This document shows positions 35,181-47,127 of a stretch of DNA of 64,000 nucleotides, one piece after another. How positions within the stretch are numbered: the stretch's first letter is position 1; the number at the start of each line of letters is the position of its first letter. The translations under genes were made by a program, and so were the position numbers. The notes under the pieces were generated by a model. The model saw nothing but the letters and a program-made list of their open reading frames with translations. It was not told where the DNA came from and ran no database searches. Location of the stretch: contig NC_134019.1 in the NCBI RefSeq assembly GCF_040712315.1, positions 39,709,873 to 39,773,872 on the forward strand, read 5' to 3'. The stretch is from Castanea sativa. Taxonomy: Eukaryota; Streptophyta; Magnoliopsida; Fagales; Fagaceae.

Positions 35181-36047
35181 GGGAATTCTAGCCTTTTGCC
35201 CTTAATTTTAAAAAAAATTGGCAAAATGCCCCTGTTTGCAAACTATATAGGGGCGTGCCCCTGTTTCTATACTCGATTACCTTAAAATCGAGTTCAATGA
35301 AATACTCGATTTGTAGAAAATCGAGTTATGCGTGATCAAACTTAAAATAAAAATAAAATAAAAAAATTGCATGGAACTCAAGTTTATTGAGCTCGAGTTC
35401 CAAAACGCCACTATAGGGCTTTAAAACGTCACTATAGGGCATAAAAACACTACTATAGGGCTCCCTGAACCTGGTATAGGTGATCACACTTATTAAAAAA
35501 AAAAGTTTGCAGGAAAACGCCGCTATAGGGTTTTAAAACGTAGGGCATAAAAACGCCATTATAAGGCTCTCTGAACCTGGTATGGGGCGATTACACTTAT
35601 AAAAAAAAAATTTGCAGGAGAACGCCACTATAGGGCTTTAAAACATCACTATAGGATATAAAAATGCCACTATAGGGCTCCTTGAACTTGGTATGGGGCG
35701 ATTACACTAAAAAAAAAATTTGCAGGAAAACGCCGTTATAGGGCTTTAAAACGTCACTATAGGGCAGAAAAATGCCACTATAAGGAACTCGAGTTTCTGG
35801 AACTCAAGTCCCAGAAAAATTTTCCTTCATGGAACTCGATAAACTGGAACTCAAGTTCCATGCAATTTTTTTTTTTTTTTTTAAGTTTGATCGGGCATAA
35901 CTCGATTTTCTACGAATCAAGTATTTAAATGAAACTCGATTTTAAGGTAATCAAGTATCGAAACAGGGGCACACCCCTATATAGTTTGCAAACAGGGGCA
36001 TATTGCCAAATTTTTTTAAAATTAAGGGTCAAATGTCAGAATCTCCC
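35181..36047. mobile_element. MULE-like TIR element, 867 bp, with internal tandem repeats
   Basis: Left end GGGAATTCTAGCC and right end GAATCTCCC start inverted arms that stay alignable for about 220 bp (35181-35400 against 36047-35830), including CTTAATTTTAAAAAAA, TGCCCCTGTTTGCAAACTAT and ACTCGATT blocks. Flanks are AATATCTG (35173-35180) and AATATTTG (36048-36055), a likely 8-9 bp duplication with one change. Long arms and this duplication length suggest a Mutator-like nonautonomous element. There is no coding capacity. Confidence 0.8.
35405..35790 (+). repeat. Four tandem ~108 bp repeats inside the TIR element
   Basis: Each unit has CGCCACTATAGGGCTTTAAA, then further (A)CTATAGGGC pieces, CCTGAACCTGGTATGGGGCG and an A-run ending TTTGCAGGA. 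Units start near 35405, 35518, 35623 and 35731; the last is incomplete. Confidence 0.85.
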
Positions 36048-36283
36048 AATATTTGACCATCTCGCTTGAGCGAGACTTGAGCAAGATGCAAGCAAAACTT
36101 TCGGGTTGATCAATTGATTTGCTCAAGCAAGAATGAAGTTCCCGTGTGCAACCTTACTGTTTCACTTGAGCAAAAATTGGTTCCACTCTAGCAAGCTTCC
36201 CTAAATTACACATCATCTAGAAATTTCAAGATTTGACACTCTCTTCACAAATGAACAAGGATACAAATCATATTGTAGATTAC

Positions 36284-36616
36284 TAACGCAGGACAACCAC
36301 ACTGTTTTCAAAGGAACAAATAAACTACAAACTAACTTGGAGTCAGCACCAAGCAAACTGGAGTCAGCACCAATGTGAAAGAAACACAATAATTTTATAA
36401 TTCTCAAAAACTGTCTTACAATAATCAGAAAAAGTGCTTAAATAGCTACAATAAAATGTATAAAGAAACCTTAATTATTAAATGTTTGGGCTTGCTTAAT
36501 CTTAAGCCCAATAACTAACAGGCTTCATCCATAAGGCCACAGGTTGGGCCGTCTTCTTTTTACTCTTCCTCCCATACATGCGTATAATTGGGGGCTTATA
36601 TCTTGTGTCCGCACCA
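36284..36616 (-). repeat. Chromovirus 3' LTR
   Basis: About 333 bp aligning with 50839-52099 once the hAT-like insertion there is ignored. On the minus strand it begins TGGTGCGGACAC and is preceded by the polypurine stretch GGGGGGAGT (36617-36625 on the plus strand as ACTCCCCCC). The far end has TA where TG/CA would be expected. Confidence 0.88.
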
Positions 36617-36639
36617 ACTCCCCCCGGGTGAGAAGAACT

Positions 36640-37805
36640 CGACCCCGTCAAGTAAAATCTGAAGAGCTCTGATAGTACTCCAGCAACTCAGGATCCAGTC
36701 GTTGTAGCTCATCTCGAGCAATCCATGTGCAATCAGAATCTGGTCGCCCTCGCCACCGAACTAGGAAACGATGAACTCCTCCATCCCTGGTAGAAACAAT
36801 CTACTCATCTAAAATAGCATCAATAGATTCTTTATGTGCATAGAGTAGATTTAAGGGTAAAGAGGTAGGAATAGGGGCATCAATAAAATCAAGCAAAGGC
36901 TCATCAAAAGGGGTATCAGGATTAGCTATGGGGCTTTTATAAGCAACTAGATCCTTAATATCAAAGAAGGAGCTAACTCCATAATCATGAGGAAGGTCAA
37001 TGACATATGCATTTGGGCCCATTCATTTCAATACCTTGAATGGACCAGCACTGCGAGCCTGCAATTTCTTAACGGTCCCAGAGGGAAACTGTTCAAGTCG
37101 AATCCGAATCATGACATAATCCCCTACCTGAAACTCTGCATGACACCGATGAGTGTCAGTATGAATTTTATATTGATAATTACTTACTTGAATTTTTTTA
37201 CGAATCTCATTATGCAAATCATGAATATGTCGTGCAAATGCCTCAGCAGATTTAGAAATCCTAACATGTGGGGACATGGGCAAAAGATCTAAGGGCTTAC
37301 TAGGTGTATATCCATACACAACCTCAAAAGGACTAGTGCCTATAGACCTATTGACAGAGCTATTATATGCAAGTTGGGCTATAGGAAGAATTGAATCCCA
37401 ATTCCGATTGGCTTTACCCACTAGACACTGAAGGAGGTTGCCTAGACTATGATTAACCACCTCAGTTTGACCATCAATTTGAGGATGAAAAACCGTGAAA
37501 AATTTCAATTTGATGCCTACTAAATGCCACAAGGTCTACCAAAAATAACTCATGAAGCGAACATCCCTATCAGACACTATGGTTTTGGGAAGACCATAAA
37601 GTTTGACAATCTCATCAAAGTACAGCTTTGCAATCTTAAAAGCATCAGAGGTCTTAGAACATGGTAGGAAATGAGCCATCTTAGAGAAGCGATCAACAAC
37701 TACTAGAATAGAATCATGCTTCCTAAAGGTGCGGGGCAAACCTAACACAAAGTCCATACTCACATCTTGCCACGGGCGGTCTGGCACAGGTGGAGGCATG
37801 TACAA
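36640..37805 (-). pseudogene. Chromovirus integrase and chromodomain-like tail
   Basis: The integrase core starts near 37805 with [21 protein letters not shown] (first catalytic Asp) and runs through VSDRDVRF (second Asp region) and HPQIDGQTEVVNHSLGNLL (Glu region), then SPFEVVYGYTP and a GPFKVLK C-terminal domain to 37023. After a stop the frame continues through AYVIDLPHDYG and ends in VSTRDGGVHRFLVRWRGR with CTWI (about 36800-36690), a chromodomain-like fold that directs insertion toward heterochromatin. The frame is broken near 37535 and 37022 and at 36800. Confidence 0.85.
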
Positions 37806-39768
37806 GCCAATGTTTTGTTTGTGATGTTTGGCTAGTTGACATGTACAACACTAACCAACTATCTTGGCAACACCCCTCTTAAGACCAGGCCAATAGAATT
37901 GACGTTCCATTTCCTCAATTGTTTTGTCTTGGCCAAAATGACCTTCAAGGCCTCCCGCATGTATCTCTTAAACTAGGAAATCTCTCACCAAAGACCGAGG
38001 GATACATAACTTGTTGGCTTTGAACAAGTAACCATCTTGAAGGGTATAATCATCCAGAATTGGCCGTGAGGCATTACTTAGGCTAGTGTAGAGCTCCCCA
38101 AAATCTAGGCATGACTCATAGTCATCCTTAAGTCGTTCAAACCCAGTAACCTTAACACTCATGACTGATAGCAAAGACACCCTTCGACTTAGTGCATCAG
38201 TAGCCTTATTCTCAACTCCCGCCCTATGTTTCACCACAAAATAGTAGCGTTGCAAAAATTCAACCCAACTACCATGCCTAAAATTCAGCTTCTTTTGGGA
38301 GTGGAGATAGTGCAAGGCTTCATGATCAAAGTAGATAATAAATATTCGAGACAACAGGTAATGACGCCAATGCCAAAGCGCTCGAATAATGGCATAAAAT
38401 TCTTTATCATATGTGGAGTACTTTTGCTTAGTATCATTCAACTTCTCACTAACATAAGCAATTAAGTGGCGCTCTTGACCAAGTACTCCCCCTATACCAA
38501 ATCTTGAGGCATCACATTCCACTTCAAAAGGCTAGGTAAAATCAGGGAGACGCATAACAGATGCCTCAATCATCTTTTGTTTTACCTCATTGAAAGCCTT
38601 AGTAGCAGCTTTTGTCCAAATAAACTCTCCTTGTTTCATGCAATCAGTGATGGGGGACATAATGGTACTAAACCCTTTGATGAATCAGCGATGAAAGGAA
38701 GCGAGCCCGTGAAAGCTTTGAATTTCATGGATATTTTTGGATTTAAGCCAATCCACAATCGCTCGAACCTTTGGGGGTCGGCAAAAACTCCTTTAGAGGA
38801 TACTATGAAACCTAGGAAGACGACTTTATCGGTAAATAAAGAGCACTTCTTGAGGTTACCATATAAACTCTCCTTCCTAAAGGTAGTACAAACTTGAGTT
38901 AGGTTGTCTAAGTGTTGCTCCCTAGACTTACTATAGATGAAGATGTCATCAAAGTACACAACCAAGAATTTCCCCATAAAAGGCTTAAGCACTTGAGTCA
39001 TCACTCTCATAAGGGTATTAAGAGCATTGGACAATCCAAAGGCATGACCATCCACTCATATAAACCATCTTTCGTCTTGAAGGTAGTCTTCCATTCATCA
39101 CCAGGATAAACCCTAATTTGATGATAGCCACTTTTCAAGTCTATCTTGGAGAAGATCGTTGCTCCAGCCATCATATCCAACATGTCATCCAACCGATGGA
39201 TAGGAAAACGATATTTTATAGTGATCTTGTTGATGGCACGACTATCAATACACATTCTCCAAGTTTCATCTTTCTTTGGAGTTAAGAGTGTAGGGACTTC
39301 ATAAGGACTCATGCTTTCACGAATAAAAACCTTCCTAAGTAGTTCTTCTACTTGCCTTTGCAACTCGGCATGTTCTGTAAGGCTCATCCTATAGTGAGGC
39401 AAGTTAGGTAGGGTCGCTCCGGGCACAAAATCTATGGCGTGTTGTATGTCACACATGGGCGGTAAATGATCGGGGAGTTCCTCAGGGAAAACATCCTTAA
39501 ATTCCTGGATCATGGACCTCACTTCTTCAGGTTGCTCCTCACGGGTCTCTCCATGAAGTTCCTTGGCAACTAAGACAAACATCATGGATTCTTGAACTGC
39601 TACCCTTTCAAACGCCTTTGGGCTTATGATGTTCAAGCCTTTCGCCTTTGGTGCTTCTGGCTTCTTGCTCATGTCGATTGGCTTAGGTTTCAAAGGATTG
39701 TGCACAATCTGCTTACCTTCAAACATAAATGAGCAAGAGTTGGATCGCCCATGAAGGGTGACATCCAA
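37806..39768 (-). pseudogene. Chromovirus reverse transcriptase and RNase H
   Basis: Reading downward from 39768: a linker with [11 protein letters not shown], the RT entry [12 protein letters not shown], the SPYEVPTLL and [16 protein letters not shown] blocks, [26 protein letters not shown], then after a frameshift near 39010-39050 the catalytic YFDDI (family consensus YXDD) at about 38945 and FLGFIVS. RNase H begins near 38520 with ECDASRFGIGGVL and includes YSTYDKEFYAI and RAGVENKATDALSRR. A zinc-finger integrase N-terminus follows but is interrupted by stops (37970 and near 37850). The enzyme is inactive. Confidence 0.88.
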
Positions 39769-39940
39769 ATCATAAAGTCAAGATTTACCTAAGATAATAT
39801 GCCCTACATCCATGGGAATTACGTCATACCATATTTCAACCTTGTAGGTGAGGAACTGAAGTGGGACAACACATCTTCCTTTTATGGCTATGGAGGAAGT
39901 ATTCACCCAAGAAACTTTATATGGGTTAGGGTGTGGGATT
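39769..39940 (-). pseudogene. Chromovirus protease, C-terminal half
   Basis: On the minus strand this encodes the second half of the retropepsin (PYKVSWVNTSS, IPMDVGHIILGKS), stopping at TGA near 39780. Its N-terminal half, with the DSG active site, is 8.2 kb away at about 48160-48260, separated by the Copia insertion. Confidence 0.8.
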
Positions 39941-40959
39941 TGAAAAGCCAAAAACGTATTGACCCCTTGTGATGGATTAATTTGATTAATTAGCCAGGTT
40001 TAATTATTTAATCAATTTAATATGCAAACGTGTGGTAGCACAAACAAATCACCAATAAACTAAAGTGCAGCGGAAAATAAATTGACACGGTGATTTATTT
40101 GCGAATGGGGAAAACCTCCAAGGCAAAAACCCCACCGAGTGATTTTAAGGTCACTACTCCCAAGAATCCACTATTATCAAAACAAGCGGTTACAAGTACT
40201 TTATACCAACCTACAGTTGAATCCTTACCCCAATACCCAATTAGACTCGTTCTGTAGTGACAATCTCTCCTTTTGATGCACGGCTCCCAGTACGTGACTA
40301 ACCAATTGCGAGGATCCTAGTACGCAACTTCAATCACCAACTTGAGAAAGATGTTCGCTGTAAAGTTCTTCAGTTTATCCACACGATAAAAATCAAGAAG
40401 ATGCTTGGTTACAAAACCCTATGGTGCACAAACATAGCAGCTTCTTCACAATAGAGATGAATTAGGGCAAACTTTGTCTCTAGTCACAAATTGCTTGAAC
40501 AGACTTTGCTCAATGCTTGTACAACTTGTGCTCTCAACTGTGTAACCAAATACGGCCCTAAAATTAATCTTTTTATATGTCTAGGGTTATGAGAAAAGAA
40601 GGCCCAAAGACATATCCACGGATTGGAATCAAAACAAATCTGAAATTCTGTTTTCCTTAAACCCCGATAGATAGCATCTGTCGAGATGCTGTCGAGCAGC
40701 TATCGAGCCACGGAGCTGGAAAAACTTCTTAAGCTCGATAGATGCTAGCTGTCGAGCTTTAATAACAAGCACTTCTTCAGCTTGTTTCTTGGACAGACTT
40801 GCATGGCTTTAACACTTGATCTTGAAACCTTGTTTCTTGAAGTATTAAAAACATCCTATATCTACCCAAATACAAGCAAAATGCATTTTGTCAAAGGATA
40901 GCTAATTACATAAAAGAATGACATATGTTCTTAACAAGTGAACCACATATGTCCTAACA
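39941..40959 (-). repeat. Copia 3' LTR
   Basis: 1,019 bp, colinear with 47128-48159, with many substitutions between the two. It contains a cluster of GTCGAG/CGATAG motifs at about 40665-40765. Confidence 0.92.
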
Positions 40960-41883
40960 ATCTCTCCATTTGGCAATCCGTGACAAAACCACAACAAACA
41001 AATGAACATATGAGAGAAGTCATAAAACACTCAACTCATGCTCACTTGTTGAATACAATAAAATCTATCCTAACATAAACTCTTGAAAAACTTTGCAAGA
41101 AGAGAGTTCATGACAAGTAGACTTTGATAACTTGTATTTCTGAAACACTTTAAATAAAACATATCAAGGCATCTTTGTGTGAAGTAGAAATAATAGATTG
41201 CATAAAAAATAAGAAATATGAGTATAAAGAAAGAGAAAAAACAGTACATGTAGAGATAGGTGAATGAAACATACATCATCACATATATATCTAAGATAAG
41301 CACAATGTATGTAAACATGGTCACAAGACCTAAGGTGCAAGAACAATATATCTCTCTAAAAGAAAGAAAAAAAAAAGATACAAGTAAACAGTGGCGGCTC
41401 TAGGAAGTTTTTCTAGGGGGGTCATTAAGAAACTTAAATTAAACAAAAAATTAATTTAGAAAAAAAAGAACTTGAATATATTGAGTTATCGAAAAGAAAA
41501 AAAAACACACACACACACACACAAATACATGAAATTTTACAATTTCCTTCTACGAATTTTCATATTTTGAAATCGTCTCATAATAGTTTATTATCAGTTT
41601 TCATTATCTATTGTCAATGTAAGTATGACCATTTTATTTTGTTAAGTTTGTATAATATTTTTGTTCAAATGTGGTTATATATTTTTCATTTTTTATAAAA
41701 ATATTTTAAACCAAATGAAAAAACTCAACTCCACTTGCGCTATATAATTATCAACTCATACAACCATACTCATTCATACATAAATAATATACTAAGTTGT
41801 TGTTTGATTGTGGGATAAGCTGATATGTGATCAAGGTGTACAAAAATATTGTTAAGAATAAATTAAATTAGTAAAGCAATGTT

Positions 41884-41915
<32 letters not shown>

Positions 41916-42130
41916 AATAATTTCTTTTTCAAGTCAAGGGGTTCATTTGAACCCCCTAAAATGTATGTGCAGCCGCCCATGCAAGTAATCCTCACTACAT
42001 CCCTAAAAAAAAAAAACAAACCCTCCCCTTAACAAAAATCTCCTATATCCTAACTCTCCCCCTAAGAAAGACTACTCTCATAACCAAAACTACTTCCCCT
42101 TTTTGTCACGAATGACAAAGGATAAGAGTG
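40960..42130 (-). other. Copia 3' untranslated region
   Basis: Non-coding apart from the hAT-like MITE (41389-41981). On the minus strand the stretch just after the second ORF has GACAAAAAGGGGAAG and GGGGGAG, polypurine-like tracts common before the 3' end of SIRE-type Copia elements. Confidence 0.6.
41389..41981. mobile_element. hAT-like MITE, 593 bp
   Basis: Ends CAGTGGCGGC and GCCGCCCATG are imperfect inverted repeats (8 of 10 positions), and the flanks are CAAGTAAA (41381-41388) and CAAGTAAT (41982-41989), an 8 bp duplication with one change as in hAT elements. The inside is AT-rich with (AC)n, (AT)n and (AAT)n runs and no coding capacity. A related right-end piece lies in the NLR intron near 14570-14640. 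Confidence 0.85.
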
Positions 42131-43269
42131 TCAAGCAGACATCTCATCAGAACTGGAAGAGCTAGCATCTCCATCCTCATCATCATCGTCGAAACCATCA
42201 TCATCAGATGTCTCGGATGCCTCAAGAGGAGGAGAGGGAGACTCCACAAAGCCACTAAGACAAGCCTGCCATCTAGCAATACGGCCGACATGAGTGTTCA
42301 CCTAACACAACTCAGTAGAAAGTGTATCGAGGCGAGCATCCATGATCGCATCCAAAGCCATACCTCCCACTGAAGTAGAGGGAGCGGAGGTAGAAGGAGC
42401 TGAAGGAGTGGGAGGAGCTACTGAACCGGATCGCCTCAAAAGAAACTACGCCTCGCTCTGTTTAACGGTAGCGTAGTCAATGGCACACATAATGGAGAAG
42501 TGGTCGGATGAGGGAAAAGGAACAGAAAAATGGCATAAAATTTGCGTGATAGCTGAAGGAAAGATGAGCTTATTACGGGTCGTCGTATCCCTATACACAT
42601 CTATGATAGAAATAATGACATGTGAAGGAAAATCTATAGAAAGATCCTTATGAAGGGACAACAGAAATCGAGCATGGGGCTCTGTGATAGAGTTATAGTG
42701 AGAAAGAGGATACAAAACAAAAGTCATCACCATGTTCATGAATTTAGGACCTTCAGCAAAAGGCCGACATGGTGTAAACTGACGATCGCCCCAATCAGCT
42801 GGGCGCTCACAGAAAGCAAAGATCATCTTGTCTTTGGACACAATCCTCAGACGCTCACAACCGGGATAATCAGGATGCGCAACCCTCGGAACACGGAGCA
42901 CATCGGATACTAACTTTGGTGTGACCACTATGCGCGTACCTCGAATGGGTGTGTGAAAGAGAGGTACTAAAGAATCAATTCCATGCAAGTTGGAGTAGAA
43001 TTCCTAGATTAACACGTAAGGACATGTGACCAAGACATCATTTAGTGACTCCCATTCCCGACTGTGAATGACATTGGGAAGGTCAATGTCGGCGAAATCT
43101 GATAAACTAACTCGACGTTCCGAATGAACACTTTGTTTAGAGAAGTTCTCCAAGAAGTCCTTTTGGGCTTTCTCATCTCAGAACCGAACAGAAGAGGGGG
43201 TAGGATCAGAGGACGAAGAGCCCTAGAACGAAGAGGTTGGGACGGAGCATACTTACATTTCGGTGCCAT
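42131..43269 (-). pseudogene. Second ORF of the Copia element: 'putative plant transposon protein' type
   Basis: Starts at ATG 43269 (MAPKCKYAPSQPLRSRALRP) and ends at TGA 42133-42131, about 380 codons with stops at 43042, near 42990, at 42446 and near 42310. The central part (42988-42449) is open: GTRIVVTPKLVSDVLRVPRV, WGDRQFTPCRPF, NMVMTFVLYPLSHYN and FPSAITQILCHFSVPFPSSD. The C-terminus is Ser/Pro-rich then acidic. Proteins of this kind are found in the env-like position of some plant retroelements; the function is unknown and I see no clear membrane segment. Confidence 0.7.
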
Positions 43270-45155
43270 TGACGCACTAACATAAACAAGAGAGAGAGGG
43301 GTAGAAAGAAACACTTAGAAAAGTCCCCACACATTTCAAATATAACAATTATATTGAAAGGAGAGAACGTGTGCATGAGAAATGCATGAACATGTGACAT
43401 GCAATATAGAAAGCATCATGGGCTCAACCCAATCCAAACTTACCAGCACACAATCAAATTGCACACATTTAAATGCATAACAATACAGTTATAATGCTCA
43501 TGGAATGCAATGCATGGAGTTTTTAAGATCAAATCTATAAAACTCATTCCAAAAATTCACAAAAACCTCTTTGATTTAGAAAAACTCCAAATTTTGCAAA
43601 AAATCCCAAAAACTTAGGTTATAAAGCATGAAATGCATAAAAATGAGGGATTAGAGACTTACCAAGTGAAGAAAAACTTGAGAAAGCTTGAAAGATACTT
43701 GGGAAAGAGGTTTGGGGTGAGAAAGAGTGATTTGGGAAGTGAACAGCCATGGATAGATCGAGAGAGATCGTGGAATGAAGTTCGGATCGCGTTTGAACAT
43801 ATATATAGAACCTCAGTAAATCTCGACAGATAGAGGTGTCGAGATATAACAACTTCGACAGATGAAGCTATTGAGAGGTGTCTAGAGGTGTCCATAGCAA
43901 AACAAGCTTGATGGATCGAGGAGGTATCGAGGGGACAGGAGATTTCTTGATTGATCCACCTAGCTATTGAGAGGTGTTGAGATTGTGATAAGATGCAACA
44001 GAAGAGCTCGACAGAGAAGTCAGGTGTCGAAAGGTGTCAAGGAGGTGTCGAGATAGCTTAACAACAATTTTTCAAGAAGGGAAAAACACAAATATGAATG
44101 CAATCACACATGCAACTCAACCAATGATCCAAACAACATTTTGAACTCTCAAAAACATCTCTCAATAATAAAAATGATAAGCATTTAGATCCCAAAACAC
44201 ACACACATACTAAACAAGTCTAACCAATTTTATATTTCAAAAACAAATTAAGACAGTTTAGTAAGCATACATTAACACATGTAAACCTTGTGATGGCCAA
44301 ATCACATTGTACCTGCACATGTATCAAGAGTAGCAAAGAATATTGTGTGTTGTGTGTGAAAAACATCGTAAGATTGCATAAGTGTCTCTATGTTATGACG
44401 ATTTGAGATATGAGAAAATAACTTTAACTCACACACAATCATAACTGTTTGATGGGGACTATCACCTTTGAGGTACATCCTATAACTCCCACATCTTCTA
44501 GAAAACACGCTTGCAATCATGTTTTAAAGCATTTTGTTCTTTTTGCTTTTTATTTTCTTTGCATATTTTATTTTATTAAGTAAATCATGCATGGGTATAC
44601 AAAAGAGAGAAAAGAAATACACAATTATGTTAAGCTTTTTGACATTGCATTTTTGCTATGCCGAAGCATACAGATGTCATGTCATGATTGGTGAGTAACA
44701 ATTATAAGATGGTTATTTATACATTTCTCTTAGGATTCTCTAGTCCTTCCCGTCAAAAAGAGTGATACAAGTGTTAAGTACAAAATATTACTTAATCTTA
44801 CTCATCACACACAAAGAGCCACAAAGCTCGCTTGCTTAGTTGTGTATAAAGATACTCATCTAAGTTACAAAAGATAAAAATTTAGAAAACTCTGTTTCAA
44901 TGGCCATTTTAAGGTTTACAAGAACCAATGTACACATACACACACTGTTTTTGTATTTTTCTGAATTTTTCAATTTTTTTATTTTTATATCAAACACAAA
45001 ATAACTAAACTGAAAAACTAACAAACAAAAACATGTAAAACAAAACAAAACAAAACAATGCATAAAACTAAACTGACTCAAAACATTAAAGCAAAACACA
45101 CAAGTAATGCAAAAACAAAAACAAGAAGGGGATAAAGAGAGAGAAAGTGACTAAA
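43270..45155 (-). other. Non-coding interior of the Copia element, where pol would be expected
   Basis: About 1.9 kb with no recognisable coding. 43810-44060 is dense in GTCGA, TCGAG and AGGTGTCGAG words, like those in the LTRs. Confidence 0.6.
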
Positions 45156-47056
45156 TCACTTGAAACCTTTTTCCTTCCATACCTTGGAAGAACCTTTCCT
45201 TTTTGCAAACCCTTGAACCAACGGTGAGGGGGAAGAATTAAGACCGTTCAAGTTTGAAAGGAATATGAGGGCTTTGAGAAGATCTCCAAGAGGAGCAAAG
45301 GAGGATGGAAACTGATTCTTGTTTTCCGACGCCATCATGCTGTTGCTATTTTGAGTGGCTAACCACTTATAGCAATTTGGTCGAGTATGACAAGCTACTC
45401 CACAGTGATGACAGAGATGTTGCTTCTTTTGTTTAGGCCTTTAAGAGTTAGCCTTCTTAGCCCTAGGGTTTTTAACTTCTTTCTTATCCTGCTTAGGTGG
45501 TGCTCCTAAGATAGATTTACCCTTATCAATGTTCTCACTTGCTAATTCAATTTTAACATTAGTGTTCTCAATTTCAACATTATTACAAGGAGGAACAAAA
45601 ACAGTAGTACTTGAAGAAGTAATAATAGAGGAAGAGAAATCATACCCTAAACCTATTCGATCTAAAGCAGATTTTTGAAAACTGAGCATCTCATCGAGCT
45701 TAGTGCTTGAAGTCCTTTCCAACTGAGCTCTGACTTGGAATAGTTCTGCCTCAAGCTTCTTAGTCTTCTCAGCCAAGAAATTATTCTCAAATCTTAGTGC
45801 TCCAATAGTCTGATTAGCTTCGTCAACCTTTGCAGAAAGCTCTTCACGCTCAAGCTCCACATCACTAAGCTTCTCGGTGGTCAACTTATACAACTTCTCA
45901 TGCTATTCTAAGACCTTGTATAACTTTGCATAGGCTGTATGGATGTCATCTTGTTCATCCATCTTCTCAAACTTGGACTCCACCAATTCTTCTTCTTCAT
46001 CCACATCTTCAACAATCCCCTCAGTAGGATTGACAGTGATGGTGAAGGCATTCAGGATTCCGTCATCCTCATTGTCGGAATCATCTTCAGGCTCGGTGTC
46101 GCTTAGCGTAACAGCAAGTGCCTACTTTTTCCAATTTTCTTGAGATATGTTGGGCATTCCTGTTTCATGTGTCTGAAGCCTTGGCACCCAAAGCACTTAG
46201 GTCCTATAGGAACAGTGTACTGACCGCCATCCCTAGCATCCTTCTTCCTTTTGTCTTAGCCCTTAAACTGAGAAGAATTGGATTGCCTACGGTCTTCATT
46301 GAAGCCCTTTGCATTTGCATTCTTCATGAACTTCTTGAACTGTCGAGTGATGTAAGACTTCATCTTAGAATCTTTATCATCGAAAGACTCATCAATATCA
46401 CTGCTCTTGGTCTTTAATGCCATGCTCCTACTCTTGCTAAACTTCTCGATTCTAGACAAACCCAACTCATAGGTCTGTAGATTTCCAACCAACTCTGTCA
46501 AAGGAATTTTATCAATATCCTTTGATTCTTCAATCACAGTATTCTTAGCATGGAATCTTTCGGGCAGAGATCTGAGCACCTTTCTCACAATCTTGGGTTC
46601 TGAAATAGTTTCTCCAAGATTAAAGGCAGAGTTCACTATGTCTTTGAGTTTGGCATAGAACTCATCAAACGACTCATCTTCCTCCATCTTTATCTCTTCA
46701 AAGCTTGTAGTGAGCCTTTGTAGCTTTGAATCCTTAATAGCCTTTGCTCCCTCATTGGTTGTCTAGAGGATGGTCCATGCTTCATTTGCAGTTTCAGTGG
46801 AGGATATCTTCTTGAACCCCTCATTTGTGACTGCACTGAACAACGCATTCAATGCCCTGCAGTTGAAGTTTGCTGCCTTAATCTTAGCCTTATCCCAATC
46901 GGCCGACACTTCCTTTAGCTTGGTCCAGCCAATCTCTACAGCTTGCCACACCTTCTCATCTAGAGACTGCAAAAAAACTCTCATGCATACTTTCAAGTAT
47001 GCATAGTTAGTTTCATCAAATAAAGGAGGTATAATAAAAGATTGTCCTCTATCCAT
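45156..47056 (-). pseudogene. Copia gag with two zinc knuckles and a coiled coil
   Basis: The ATG at 47056 opens a UBN2-type gag (PPLFDETNYAYLKVCMRVFL), followed by SFDEFYAKLKDIVNSAFNLG and KIVRKVLRSLPERFHAK. A first CCHC knuckle (CFGCQGFRHMKQEC) is near 46185-46145, an acidic stretch is near 46100-46000, a long heptad-like coiled coil is at about 45890-45690 and a second CCHC (CHHCGVACHTRPNC) is near 45425-45375. The frame is interrupted by TAG near 46764, TAA at 46258-46256, another near 46105, TAG near 45905 and TAA at 45443-45441. Gag would form the particle and bind RNA. Confidence 0.85.
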
Positions 47057-47113
47057 GACAAACAGGGGTCAATGGATCACACATAAGGATTAAACCCTAA
47101 TCAGAATCTGCTT

Positions 47114-47125
47114 GCTCTGATACCA
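47114..47125 (-). other. Copia primer-binding site
   Basis: TGGTATCAGAGC on the minus strand, two bases from the LTR end, complementary to the 3' end of plant initiator tRNA-Met. Confidence 0.93.
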
Positions 47126-47127
47126 CT

